Origin: Macrotrachela quadricornifera
Taxonomy: Eukaryota; Rotifera; Eurotatoria; Philodinida; Philodinidae
Assembly: GCA_022393335.1 (NCBI GenBank)
Contig: JAJEKB010021338.1
Location: forward strand, 141,991-205,990
Length of the DNA stretch: 64,000 nt
Direction of reading: 5' to 3'
Below the pieces are notes generated by a model, which did no database searches, was not told where the DNA came from, and worked only from the letters and a program-made list of their open reading frames with translations. Shown piece after piece: positions 24,249 to 36,303 of the stretch (positions are counted from its first letter, which is position 1; the number at the start of each line of letters is the position of its first letter). Position numbers and translations under genes: made by a program.

Positions 24249-24968
24249 ATGAGTTTTTCTTCTTGTGAGAAATTACCAAATGGTTTTGTTTATTTACATG
24301 ATATAATACCAGATATTCAAGTAAATTTACGATATGCAAGTGAAGAAAATTTTATGGGATGTATTATTGATGGATATTTTTCAAATGTTTCAATAATGAC
24401 AAAAGAAGCTGCTTATGCTTTAAAACAAGCACAAAATTTCTTAAAAGAAAATGGTTATGAATTAGTTATTTATGATAGTTATCGTCCACAAAAAAGTGTT
24501 AATCATTTTATTAAATGGAGTGAAAATGAAAATCTAGATGAAATAAAAAAAGATTCTTATTATCCTCGAATAAATAAAAATGATTCATTTAAATTAGGAT
24601 ATATTGCAAAAAAGTCAGGTCATACAAGAGGAAGTACAATTGATTTAACTATTATTCCAATTGGCAAACGTATAATTAATCCGTTAATACCAACAAAAAG
24701 AATTCTTAATGATAATTCAATGATTTTATATTTAGATGATGGAACTGTTGATATGGGTTCATCATTTGATTTATTTGATGAAGTATCACATACAGATACT
24801 AAACTTATTAATAATGATCATCATGAAATGAGAATGTTTTTAAAAAATATAATGGAACAATCTGGTTTTAGTAATTATCATAAAGAATGGTGGCATTATA
24901 CACTTAAAAATGAACCTTTTCCAGATACATATTTTGATTTTGATATTAAATCATCTTATTCTTCTTAA
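24249..24968 (+). CDS. D-Ala-D-Ala dipeptidase, VanX/DdpX-like (peptidase M15D)
   Basis: An intronless 239-aa frame. The M15D active site is complete: YDSYRP with R79, SGHTRGSTIDLT with zinc ligands H125 and D132, and EWWHY with catalytic E213 and zinc ligand H216. The H-x6-D and E-x2-H spacing equals that of VanX (H116/D123, E181/H184 in the enterococcal enzyme, from knowledge). The enzyme hydrolyses D-alanyl-D-alanine. Animals make no peptidoglycan, so the likely use is degrading bacterial wall-derived dipeptide from food or in defence. It has no obvious signal peptide, suggesting cytosolic action. Lack of introns next to intron-bearing genes, together with bacterial family membership, points to horizontal acquisition. 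Codons are AT-rich like those of neighbours, so it is ameliorated. A TATA box lies upstream and AATAAA about 60 bp past the stop. Confidence 0.92.
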   Translation: MSFSSCEKLPNGFVYLHDIIPDIQVNLRYASEENFMGCIIDGYFSNVSIMTKEAAYALKQAQNFLKENGYELVIYDSYRPQKSVNHFIKWSENENLDEIKKDSYYPRINKNDSFKLGYIAKKSGHTRGSTIDLTIIPIGKRIINPLIPTKRILNDNSMILYLDDGTVDMGSSFDLFDEVSHTDTKLINNDHHEMRMFLKNIMEQSGFSNYHKEWWHYTLKNEPFPDTYFDFDIKSSYSS

Positions 24969-25023
24969 AAATTACAAACAATATCTTTTAAATCATAATA
25001 ATTATTATTCATTTTAAATTTTC

Positions 25024-25029
25024 AATAAA
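25024..25029 (+). terminator. Polyadenylation signal of the VanX-like gene
   Basis: AATAAA about 55 bp after the stop codon, showing a eukaryotic 3' end. Confidence 0.4.
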
Positions 25030-25070
25030 TTATTTACTTAAAATCATCTTTTCTTCGTTAACAAAAGTTA

Positions 25071-25165
25071 AGGTACTGGTTTGTTATCTCCCCGCATTAA
25101 TGAGTAAGATTGTATTAGAAAATAAACAAAAAAAGATTATGTGGAGGATAACAAATCAGTATCCT
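25071..25165. repeat. Short inverted-repeat element (MITE-like, ~95 bp)
   Basis: aggtactggtttgttatct at the left is the imperfect inverse of ggataacaaatcagtatcct at the right, and the pairing continues inward. No coding capacity. It sits just downstream of the VanX-like gene's poly(A) signal. Confidence 0.55.
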
Positions 25166-25558
25166 ACTAGGTACAGGAAGGTATGTATATAGCTGTGAAT
25201 ATCATAATTCGTCATAAACATTTTTTATTCAGAAAAAAATGTCTCAATAACAGAATTTCACTTCATAAAGATTTCACGTAAGGACTGTCAAATATAATAG
25301 TATTAAGATTAATGAACAAGATATAATCGAGGATAGATCTCGTAAGCTTACTGTCAAGAATAATAAAGCACTTAATCAATGAATTCAACGAAACAATAAG
25401 ACGACAGTGAAATAACTGCTTCAGAATCGAGTTATGGGCATGTTTCGATACTGGCTTCGCTTGACTTGCTGATTATTGTCTTGGACTAGGTTTTAGTTTC
25501 TCGGTTGGCATGCCAAGCAGTAAAGACCGGACGAGACTTTCATGAAACTGCGAAATGG

Positions 25559-25810
25559 TCACTTTGCTTTCCGTGTAGTTTTCTTGTTATCAATAACTTC
25601 TTCGTCAGAACTGACAGATTCAAGGTGCATTCTATCAGAATCCTCATCCAGAGAACTCAGTTCACTAAGTGAGCCAGCGCTATCTTCTATATCGTTTTTT
25701 TCAAACGATATGTGAACTGTTCCAAAATTTCGGTCGTATTTATATACAAGACGATAGAGAGAAAATGATAAGGAAGAAAAAGCTGGAAACTTCCTTGATT
25801 TTTTTTTCAT
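25559..25810 (-). CDS. Uncharacterised small acidic ORF, doubtful
   Basis: An 83-codon frame with an ATG start. A basic N-terminus (MKKKSRKFPAF) is followed by an Asp/Glu/Ser-rich middle (SSLDEDSDR, SSDEEV) and a basic end (KKTTRKAK). No domain is recognised. An acidic Ser-rich segment is typical of the N-termini of some transposases, so it may be a mobile-element fragment. It could also be chance. Confidence 0.2.
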   Translation of the reverse strand: MKKKSRKFPAFSSLSFSLYRLVYKYDRNFGTVHISFEKNDIEDSAGSLSELSSLDEDSDRMHLESVSSDEEVIDNKKTTRKAK

Positions 25811-25985
25811 ATGCTTCGTATAATATGAAAAAGTAAGTTGAGCGATTATTCAGTTGATCAGAAAAAAATGACTCATTATGTAGTGATATAAAGAAAATAA
25901 TGAAAACGTTAATATTAAAATAAAAAAAAAGACATGATAAATGTTTTTTTTTTGTTAAATATGTTTTTGAAAACTAAAGTTTTGT

Positions 25986-26600
25986 TTAATAGTATTGAAA
26001 AGCAACATAATCTTTTGGATCATATCCATGACGAATAGCAATTGTTTGATCATTTTCAATAATTTTTGCACCATTATTGATAAAAAATTGTGCAGCAATT
26101 TGACTAATTCGACGACCAACACCAACCATTTTTTGTTCAGGATATTTACTTTGAACATAATGTAGAAGTTCAATCATTGGACTTCGATCATTAGAATTTT
26201 TAACAGCATATTGAGCAAAATAAATACTATTATATTCTTTTTCATCTTTAATAATAATAAAAGCAATATAATTATCATTATCATTATCATTTAATGTTTC
26301 AGAAGATTTTATTGCATAACAATGCCATAATCGATTTTGTTGATTAATATTATTACAAAGATTATTTTCAACTTTATCAAAAGTATATTCAAGCCATTGA
26401 TAAAGAGTTTGATTATCTGGTAAATGAAGTTCGATATTTGGATCAAATGATTTATAAGAATATTCATAAAAATCAATAAAAAGTTTTCTTAAACTTTTTA
26501 AACGAGAATCATTAATATCATTTGGTTGAATTTCAATAACTATAGAATTATAAATAAATAATATATTTCATTTATATCATAATTTATTTATACACTTACT
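25986..26600 (-). CDS. Uncharacterised protein, possibly GNAT-like; 5' end unresolved
   Basis: Minus strand. A long open exon 26539-25986 (184 codons with stop) joins through a 60-bp intron (gtaagt...ctatag) to an upstream exon ending at 26600 that reads NILFYYLHIKTS in frame. No ATG is found before an in-frame stop upstream, so the true start is in an exon I could not place, or the gene is broken at its 5' end. The protein contains LYQWLEYTF, a strand-like YIAFIIIKD, IYFAQYAV, and VGVGRRISQIAAQFFINNGAK. This layout resembles the second half of a GNAT acyltransferase fold, where an acetyl-CoA loop precedes an Asn/Ala-rich helix, but the match is only suggestive. Codon use and length support a real gene. 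Confidence 0.5.
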
Positions 26601-26645
26601 TGAAGTCTTTATATGCAAATAATAAAATAAAATGTTTTTACTTCC

Positions 26646-28578
26646 TTTCTTTTCCTATTTATGTATTAGATATATATATATATAGGTAAATAACAGAAAG
26701 AAAAAAAAATATTGCGTATTTTTGTATAATTATCATGAACATTCATGTGTTTCGTTGTATGAGTATACTAACTAGTCATTTTTAATATATAAAAATAAAA
26801 TCAATAAATATTTGCTTTTACTTTCACATTCAATAATAAATTATTGATACAGATATATATGATAAATTTGTTTTGTCTTTTGTATATTTTTAATACAATA
26901 TGTTCTATTAAGATTTATTTTATTTGTATAGAGCTGGATACATATCTATCATGAAACAAATTGAATTTTCCTATTTTTCTCGAAAATCTTAGTCAAGAGT
27001 CAATTAAAAAAATTATCATTTTTTTCAAATGTATAGCTTATTGCGAACTCTATATTATATTTAAGAACTGTCTTGATTTAATGTTTTCTTACTTCAAAAA
27101 TACAGTTTCTATGAATAGGTCAAAAATGACCCAACAGGGTATAAAGAAATAAACATCAGTATTTTTGAATTGTTTAGTAAAAAAATAAGTTTAAATTTAT
27201 CAAAATTTTTTTGGTTTTTTCTTTTCGAGTTTGCATTTTCTCATCGACCAAATATTTTCGATTGGATTAACATTGGAGCTATTCTATGTTCAATCATTAT
27301 CTTGCTCAAAACGACAATTCTGAGGAAATTATACCAAAATGATAATATAAACATTTTTATCATATTGTTTTCCGTTTTATTTTATGCTATCAATCGGAAG
27401 AAAAACCTTTTTAAGCATGTAAACATAGTATGAACGATCAAAATAGTTTTTTCATTTTCGTCTCGATGTTTAGGTTAATTTGTTTCTTTTAATTTATTAA
27501 TATCATAATAGATAGTCCTGAGTGGAATGTTTGCTTCACGATAGATAGCAGAAACAAATCGTATATCTTTGGTTCAAAAATGTAACATTGATATATAATG
27601 ATTCTTTAAAATCACTGGGTAGTCTTTTACATTTGAAATGATCATAGATTTTTAAATTTTGTATTTGCTGTTTTGTATAGCTATATCATATGTTCCACTC
27701 ATTGAGCTCTACAAAAACAGTAAGTACACGATTAAAAACGGAGTGTAAGATTCTAAGATCTTCCATTACAAGTTACAAAATTTTAGACACTCGTTCTTAA
27801 GTGTCTCAGAATTTTTTTCATAGACTGTAGTTATAAAAACGCTTGACAAAAGTATATAGATTAGATCCAAAAAGCTCATTATTCTTCAATGATATATTCA
27901 TTTAGAATACATTAAAAATAAGAAGAAGAGAAGTCAACTTAATGCAGAACACCTCTTTTGGTTGTCTTGAGTTAGTAAAATGCTAGCAAGACATGCGAAT
28001 CTTATTTATTAGCTTGACTCTCGTTCATCGACAATACTCTCAACAAACAAAAGTAATATGATTATTATACTTTTAAAAGGGTAGAATCATTCCTTCCTCT
28101 TTCATTGCAAAAAATGTTAATAATAAACAAAGAAGAAAGAATAGAATAATCGGTATTATATTTAGCAGCATGTATGCACGGACATTCACGCTCTTTTTCC
28201 GGTCTACTGTGTCTCTCTGTATGCTACCACTCCTCCCTACTATACAATCAAAAAAGAACATCTAATGCACATCAATTTAATAATAAGAAGATGAAATTAT
28301 TGATTGCAACTATATCAAATTCGAAAGATGTCGCTGAAATCAAAGAATTATATTTTTTTTAAAATTTAATCAACATAATTTTTTTTATATAATAAACTAA
28401 ATTTTCTTTACTACTAATAACAAATAAAATTTAATTCATTTAAATATCATCATATTTCATACGTCATTATAAACCAATAAAATTCAATATGTCATCATCC
28501 TGTTTATCAATATATATATATATATATATATGTATATGAATTAGGAAATTCTCTATTTAAGATTTATTCATAATTAAA
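26646..28578. other. Intergenic, no gene recognised
   Basis: AT-rich spacer between the GNAT-like gene and the bZIP gene. The frames at 26961-27433 are Ile/Phe/Lys low-complexity. An (AT)n run lies at about 28510-28531, just upstream of the bZIP gene. Confidence 0.4.
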
Positions 28579-28992
28579 ATGCAACATCGTTCTATATCAC
28601 GTAGAGATCCACGTTATAAACAATTACGTACACGAAATAATGATAGTGTTAAAAAATCCCGTGAGAAATCTCGTCGTGAACGTACTGAAACAATTGAATC
28701 AATAAATCAACTGGAACAAGATAATCAACAATTAATAGATAATTTAAAAATATTAAAAAATGAATATAAACAATTACAAAATTTATTTAAACAACATACT
28801 GGAAAAGATATTGAAGAATTATTATCAACTGAATCAAAAATAAATTCAGATTCATCGAATCCAACATTAACAATAAATACAATTGAAGATGAATCTTCAT
28901 TAAATAATAAAATTGATTCAAATAATCTTGATGGATCTATTGTACTTATCAATGGTATACAATATAAGATTGTTAGTATAGATAAAAATTGA
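28579..28992 (+). CDS. bZIP transcription factor, C/EBP-like
   Basis: An intronless 137-aa protein. Residues 10-36 form a basic region containing RNNDSVKKSREKSRR, matching the C/EBP signature (R-N-N-x-A-V-x-K-S-R). A leucine zipper follows in perfect heptads (L45, L52, L59, L66). The zipper is near the N-terminus, and the remaining 60 residues are Ser/Asn/Asp-rich and probably disordered. The short form without a large N-terminal activation domain recalls C/EBP-gamma, which dimerises with other bZIP proteins. It should act in the nucleus on CCAAT-type or related sites. The family is secure; the subtype is inference. Confidence 0.9.
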   Translation: MQHRSISRRDPRYKQLRTRNNDSVKKSREKSRRERTETIESINQLEQDNQQLIDNLKILKNEYKQLQNLFKQHTGKDIEELLSTESKINSDSSNPTLTINTIEDESSLNNKIDSNNLDGSIVLINGIQYKIVSIDKN

Positions 28993-31900
28993 ATTTTATT
29001 CAGATTTTTTATTGTTCATTACTAGTCAATTTTATTGTTAATATTGTACAATACATAAATACAGTTTTTTTAAATTAAAAAATAGAGTTATTTAAATCAT
29101 AATGTAAAGAACATTTTTGTTTTTAATTAATAAAAATTCAATCAATCTTTTAAATCTTTTATTAAAAAAAATAAAAACAAACATTCATCTTTCAATATCA
29201 ATTGAATAAAACAAAAAAGAAAACTCAAATATTGTCTTTTTTTTTTATTATATTCAAAATAAAACATCTGTTCAAAAAAGAAAGAGAAAAAAAAACAACA
29301 GATGTCATCAATTACTTTTTGTTTTCTGTAATAAATCAGATTTATATTAAAAGTTCAGATGAGTTTTTGATTTTCTTTTATTTGTCAGTATCCGATGTGT
29401 GCCATTGAACATCCGTTTCCTGCATCATTTTAATCTTACTTGCTCACTATTGAATTGATTGAGCATATTTATTAGGTAGGCACCATCAAAAAAAAAAAAA
29501 AAAAAGAAAAGAGAAAGAAGAATGTGAGACTTGTTTTGTTGACAATTCTTTCTCTGCTTATCGTCGTATAATTAAAAGTAGGTAAATATCTCTCTGTCTC
29601 TTGTCTTTTTTTTCTGTTCAAATAAAATATAGAGAGAACGAGAGAGAGAGAGAGAAGAGATTGACGTCTAAAAAAAAACCCGAAAGAGCCAAATAAAAGC
29701 AAAGCGTCAATATTGGTCATGTTCGGTTGTTGATTGTATGGAAAGAGATCTCGATTACAATAAAGAGAAGAATAAAAAAAAAAAAGCGTTGATGACAAAT
29801 CATTTTCATATATAAAGAAGAATAAAAAAAAAAAAAGAAAAAGATTTTTTCTTGATGTTCTAAAAAGTATAAATGTATTCATTTTAGACCAAATATAATT
29901 TAACAAATATTTAATTTTTTTTTATTATTATTATTAAAAGATAAAATATTATTAGATAATATATCAAGAATAACTAAGAAATTTTCAATAATATTATCTA
30001 TTTATTTATTCATTTGAAGGTCATCATACAATCAAATAGACCTTGTTAGAACATCTCATTTTACAGTTTTTCTTTTTTTTTCCTTCTAGTATGATGATAT
30101 TCTTCGAGAATATTACTACATTTTTATCAATATAATAAACTGTTTAGATCATTTCTATTCTTATTAAATAATAATAAATGTAAAAAAAACTATTAATAAT
30201 TAAGAAAATATTAGTTATTAATTGTTGATTCTTCTTTTCAATAAAGCATAAAGAAAGAATCTAACAAGCTAATCACATATAGTATAAGACACAAGTACAT
30301 CTGCTTATCTTTTAATCGAATTATAATAAGAGAGGGAAAAAAAAAGGAAGAATACATTCAATTCCGATGTAATAATCAATAAGATAGGAAATTTATAATG
30401 AATAATAATAATTCTCATATATATAGTGAAAACGTATAGTTTATTTCTTATAAACTTTAATTATTTATTAATAAAATAAAAATATATTCATTCTAGTGAC
30501 ATAGATTCTATATAATTATTTATTATTCAATTGATTTTGTTTTATAAGATAAAAACAATAAGATGACTAAAGATGCTGTCTCAAGTATTGTCTGATGAGA
30601 TTACTTATTCATTTTTTTTTTGTTTATAAGTGAAGATTTCTCTCATCATCATCTGTGAATGTTCTGATCAAGGTTTATTATAGTGTATTTTTCTCCCTCT
30701 CTCTCTCTCTTTTTACCATTTTAGTTTGTCCTTGCTTGAAGAGAAAAGATCTTATAGAACAAGTACAGATGTGTATATGCATCTAGATGTATATATATAT
30801 ATAATGTCGTTAGTAATAATATGAGGAATGAGTCGATATCTGGCCTTTTGTCTCTTTCTTTTGCTTTTTCTACGATATATAGATATGTTAATTGACACGC
30901 ATATTTGTTCAAGTGGTGCTGTGATTGGTATTATTTGTCTTCGTGCATAAACAGGTGGCATTAGAGACACACTTACTTAAATAAGTTGATTATGTATTAA
31001 TATTCGACGAATATGTGTTGGGTCAATACACCTGAAACTTTGCTCACCTATTCACATAAAAGCAAAGGTTTGAGAAAAATTTCAGGCGTACATTACCAAC
31101 GCTTATCTATATTAATATCTCGAATAATAATAATAATAATAATAATAGTAATAATAATAATATAACAAACTTACAATTTTTATTTGACCTTTTATCACTG
31201 TAGAATAACAACAATAACTGGTATGTGGTAATGATGAAATCGTTGCTTTTTTTTTTCCTAAGCCTTCAAGTAAATATCTTTGCTTTCAATCTAAATCACC
31301 TGCAATATTTTGTTGTTATTTTGATATTCTTTTTTGGATATGGCCATCATTGCGTACAATTATTTATGAATCTCAGAAAATATCGATTGATAATAGTTCT
31401 TATATATATATATATGATTTTCTTTCAGCTGACTCATATGTAAAGTAACTATCAAAAGCATGTATTACATTTAATATGAAGAAAGAAAGAAAGAAAAAAA
31501 GAAGAAAAGAATAGAAATCAATAGAATTGTTGCTATAAACATATATTTTTACTTTTCTTCTATATAAAAGAAATTTTTTTTGGATTAATGCCATTTAAAA
31601 TTGTCAAAAAAAAAGAAAAGAAAAGAAAAAGAAACGTACCTTTTCTTATTTTAATAATGATAAAATACGTATTGTTCATACTAAAAGAAAATAATGAAAA
31701 AAATAAGTTAAGTGGATCATAGGATATATTAAAATGATCTTTCTATCATCAGCCTCATCATTAGACACTTCTTACAGATATATGCGTCTATAGAGAGACA
31801 GAGTGTTGTTGTGTGTGTGTGTGTATATGTGTGTTTGTAGCGCAATGTCACTTTTTTTTCTCTCTCTCTCTCTCTTCTCTCCTATCGACTATGTGTTATG

Positions 31901-34873
31901 TTCACGCCATGCTAGCATCACAAAAAGAGAGAGAAGAATAAGATTTTTATATGTGGGTAGTGTGATGTATGTTGGCGAACTCGTCTTCTCTCTTGCTCTC
32001 TTCTCCTCATTTTTTCGGTTATTTGCTTTCGTCGATGAAGACTAGCGAAAGAGGGAGAGAGAGAGAGAGAAAGAAATCGGCCGATAAAAAAAAGAATGGA
32101 GAAAAAAAAATAGAAAAAAAAGTCTTCATATGTGTGTGCGTTTGTGTATGTCGATTTATTTGGTATAGTTCGTACGCATGGTGATAGAAGGATCGTTATC
32201 AAGATTTAAATATACATAAACTCATGATCATTTCATTGATCGTTATTATCAATTATACTGATACGATTTGAACATAAATTTTTATCCTTTTCTTCTTTTT
32301 TTTTACTTCTCTCTCTCTCTCTCTCTCTCTTTCCCTTTCTTTCTCATATTTTTGTACACAATATTATTAAAAAAAAGAATGTGTGCATACACGCACATAC
32401 AAATAGTAATTGATACCACTATGACGACAGGCAACAAGCTTGCAGATTTATGTCAATACAATTAGCGAGACAACAACGATGACGACTGCCTAGTAAAGGT
32501 GATGATGGTGACGATGATTTGCTTCTTTACTCCAAGTGACATTTACATCAGAGCGAGTGTATATAAAAGAGAACGGATATTGATCTTTTCTTAAGGCTAC
32601 TTGCTTCGTCATCTTCTACATGTCTGATAATGGCATCCATACGAGAGAAACATAGCAAATATAGAATATACCATATGTTATGATAGATCATCACATATAG
32701 AATGTTATGTACAAATCATCGGGAGCATTTGTTCATATTGAATTTTCTATCATTTTAACATTAATATTATCATATATCTTCTTTTTAGGTTTTTTTTATA
32801 TAATAATATAAAACAATGAATTAGTTTGTAACTATTTCTTTTTTGTTATAATAATTAAATTAATTTTTAGTAATATATTTAATTTAATCAAAGACAATAA
32901 AAAAGAAAAATAAAAAAAAATATATATATTTATTATTAAGATCAAATTTACCAAATAAAGATATAAATCTAACTATTTTATCAATTGATTTGTTAGAAAT
33001 AAATGTCACTCACGTATTCCCTCAGTGAAATGATGTCGACAAAACGGTTAAAAACATGCTGTTCCCAATCGATCTGTCATCAATTGTCGTCGTTTCATTA
33101 CAGAACTTACTTTCTTCAGATAGATATTTTTCTCTCTTTCTCACGCACAAACCATTTTGGCTTCCAACATCGACATTCTATCACGATAGAGAGAACGAGA
33201 AAGTTCCTTTTCTTTTTTTTTTCTTCTCTTCACATACAGACATCTTGGAAACATGCATAGGGTCTTGTTTATTATATACATGCGCTCGTGCGTCCAAATT
33301 CCATAAACAATCTAGAGACAGAAAAAAGGAAATGAGAGAGATTTCCCTTGTTCTCTCGGCGAGCACTATAATGATGATAGCATCTTCCTCACATACACAT
33401 GGCGTCGTTTCTCGTTCTCTCTCTCTTCGATTAAATCCGTTGCATCGCGCAATCGTTCGCAGTCGTCATCGGTTGTCGACTGTATGCACACATCCATATA
33501 TATTTCTATATTTATGATAGAGAATGAAAAAAAAAACGAGAAGATCGCTCATTCTAGTTGCACCGACCAAAAGCAGTTGCATGCGGATGATGTTAATCAA
33601 CGAAGACAACGAGCACATATCTCATTCGATCACGCATTCCGCTTCGATGGGAGTCCATAACAGAAAAAAAAATGAGAAGAAAAGTCCATTTGGATATTCT
33701 CTTCTTATATCTATATCAATGGTCCATTTATAGATTAGAAGAGTTTTCATTTCATGACTAGATAACAACTCTTGATGTCATTATGAATTTGAGCCGACTA
33801 GTGTATATATATATATGTTGAATCAACACATTGCAGACAACTTAATATTATCCTAACACAATCGTGTATTCAATAGGGAAAGAAAGAGAAACAAGGCAAA
33901 TTAATAATGTTGATCGAGCGTGCTTTTTTTTCTCCTTTTTTCTTTTTTTTTTTTTTCTATAAATGATCCTATATAAGGTTAGTAACATTGAAAAGTATGA
34001 AAGATGTTAATCAAAGAGAGAATAATAACATACCATTTATTATGACATACAACTTATTTTATTTAATATAAACATAATTAAAATATGATTAAAAATTCGA
34101 AAGTTTTTTCTTTTTTCTTCTTTTTAATGTTTTAATTATATAATTCTATTGTGAATGACCAAAATATTGATTAAGGTAAAACAAAAACGAACACATCATT
34201 AGATCATATGCATGATTTACTTTTTTTAATTAACTATTATTCATTTATTGTGAACTGAATTCTATCATGCATTCAATCGTTTCAAATATTCTTAAATGAA
34301 CATAAATAAATCAAAATTATAAATACAGACCAATAATCAAAAATCTTCTAAAAGGAAATGCCTTTTATAATATAAACATTTATAATATAACGATAGTCAT
34401 TTTCTTCTATATAATCATTTTCCTATTTTCAAAGACATTCTTCTTATTTGTTACTCATTTATTTAATTCAATGATAGATATATTATAATAAATCATTATG
34501 ATCATATTACAAAACTTATTATCTTTTAGAAAAAAATTGTTTTATTAATTTATCTGTTATTGATGTTACAAATTTGATTTTCATGTTTTTATGGTCATTT
34601 ATAGTATGAATAGATTATTTAATTAAATTATTATTTTATTTTATTTTTTTTTGAAATTTATTATTAGCTTTAAATAATTAATTTTATTTTTAATAGTATA
34701 AAATGAAATATAAATTTAACTTTTTTATTTTTATCACATCTATTGAAATAACGACGCATATTTGAATTCAAAACAAAACAAAAAATTCTTTTATCAGAAA
34801 ATATTTTCTTAAAATTTATCAAATAAAAATAAAAATATAAGAATTTATTTTCTTTAAATCAAATATAAAACTA
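28993..34873. other. Gene-poor region with microsatellites
   Basis: About 5.9 kb without a convincing gene. It contains dense simple repeats: poly-A at 29488-29505, (AAT)n at about 31121-31160, (GT)n at 31808-31836, (CT)n at 31858-31876 and 32311-32331, and (GA)n at 32054-32070. ORFs here (for example 29906-29472 minus and 33056-33517 plus) are products of purine/pyrimidine tracts. The stretch 33000-33700 is less AT-rich than the rest but shows no recognisable domain. Regulatory DNA of the bZIP gene is possible. Confidence 0.4.
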
Positions 34874-35477
34874 ACAAGGGAACCGTCTCAACTGATTCAT
34901 CGCTTTTAAATTGAAATGATGTACATCATGTAGATCCTAATGAGCTATGAATACACTGAAAAAGGTTTGGACCCATAGCTTATTACTGCGGCGATATTGC
35001 ATTTTGAAGGGTATTTTTCCTCTTAGGAACATCAGAAAAATTAACTTTCGAATTTCAAGTTGAAATTTTGTACAGAAATAGTTCTTGGAAAGAATAATTT
35101 ATTGTGAAAGTTTTAGCCTTTTCAATCGCTCCTATTCTGAAATAAGGACATCAGAATCTTCTATATGGAAAAGGTGCTCTTATCATAGCTATATCTTAGG
35201 ATAGGAACAACGGAAAGACCTGAAACTTTAATCATACACTATTCTCTCCAAGAGCTATGTCTATATAAAATTCCAACTTAAAATTCGAAAGTCAGTTTTT
35301 CTGATGTCCTGGAGGGGACCACGGGACTGAGGGAAAAATACTTTGCAAAATGCAATATCTCCGCAGTAATAAGCTATGAACCCGAACCTTTTTCAGTGTA
35401 TTCATAGCTCATTAGGATCTGCATGGCGCACACCGTTTCGATTTAAAAGCGATGGATCAGTTGCGACAGTTTCCTCG
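34874..35477. mobile_element. TA-flanked foldback element
   Basis: The left arm (34874 onward: tcatcgcttttaaattgaaa, then gatcctaatgagctatgaat, then acactgaaaaaggtt) is repeated inverted in the right arm ending about 35477. The 27-base block around gagctatgaatacactgaaa is identical in the two arms. TA lies at both outer ends (34872-34873 and 35478-35479). Length about 604 bp, no coding sequence. Confidence 0.78.
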
Positions 35478-35479
35478 TA

Positions 35480-36303
35480 AGAGATATTTTAGGCAATTAT
35501 AATATTTGTTTAATATATCAATTAAATCAAAATTTTTATAAAAATCGGTTTAGATCAATATTATTATTGATGATGACACTCACGTATACATGAAAACATA
35601 TCTATCTTTTTATTCTATTATATTGTATTCGAAGGATAATGATAACAAAAAAATGTCTGCTTCTATCTTGACCATTATCTTCATTTTTTTTCTAGTCTTT
35701 TTATATTATATAAAACAACTATAAGCTTTATTAATTTTTTAATTATAAGTCTACGATAACTTGAAAAAGAATTATTCTAAACATTTTATATTAATACAAC
35801 AAAATCATGAGTTGAAAGAAGAAATATGTTCCTAGTATTAAAAGAAATTAATGAATATATACCAACAGATCGAATAGATGTACTTTTCTCAAACTAAGTA
35901 TATTTTTTGATAAAATTTTATGAAAATTAGTATTTACAAAAACATAATAATCATAAATACATCTGAAATAATCGAATAAAATTAAAAATAATGATAGAAT
36001 ATAATAAATTCTTTTAACTTATCATCTAAGAAACAAAATGATTCAAAAATATGTATGTAGAAAGAAATATTCGTTGCGTAAAAATTGTGCCAATTTTTTT
36101 TCAAACAATTGTATAAATTAAATAACTTTTAAGATTATGACCAACTAGTAAATCTTATATTATTTTGATTTAGTTGAAGCATTTCTTTAAATATATATGT
36201 ACTTCTATTTTACATATTTAAACATAACAGATGAAAAATTATTTATTATAAACTTTGTGTTATAAAACGATTAATTAATGTTCTTTATATTTTTTTTACT
36301 AAA
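35480..36303. other. Intergenic, no gene recognised
   Basis: AT-rich spacer downstream of nuclear receptor 1; its 3' UTR should lie at the right end. Confidence 0.4.

Noticed and set aside
29472..29906. 144-codon minus-strand frame
   Set aside because: Composed of Phe/Leu/Ser runs from poly-A and GA tracts with no domain; low-complexity artefact.
33056..33733. Overlapping plus-strand frames of 153 and 69 codons
   Set aside because: Ser/Arg/His-rich translation of pyrimidine-rich DNA without splice logic or a recognisable family.
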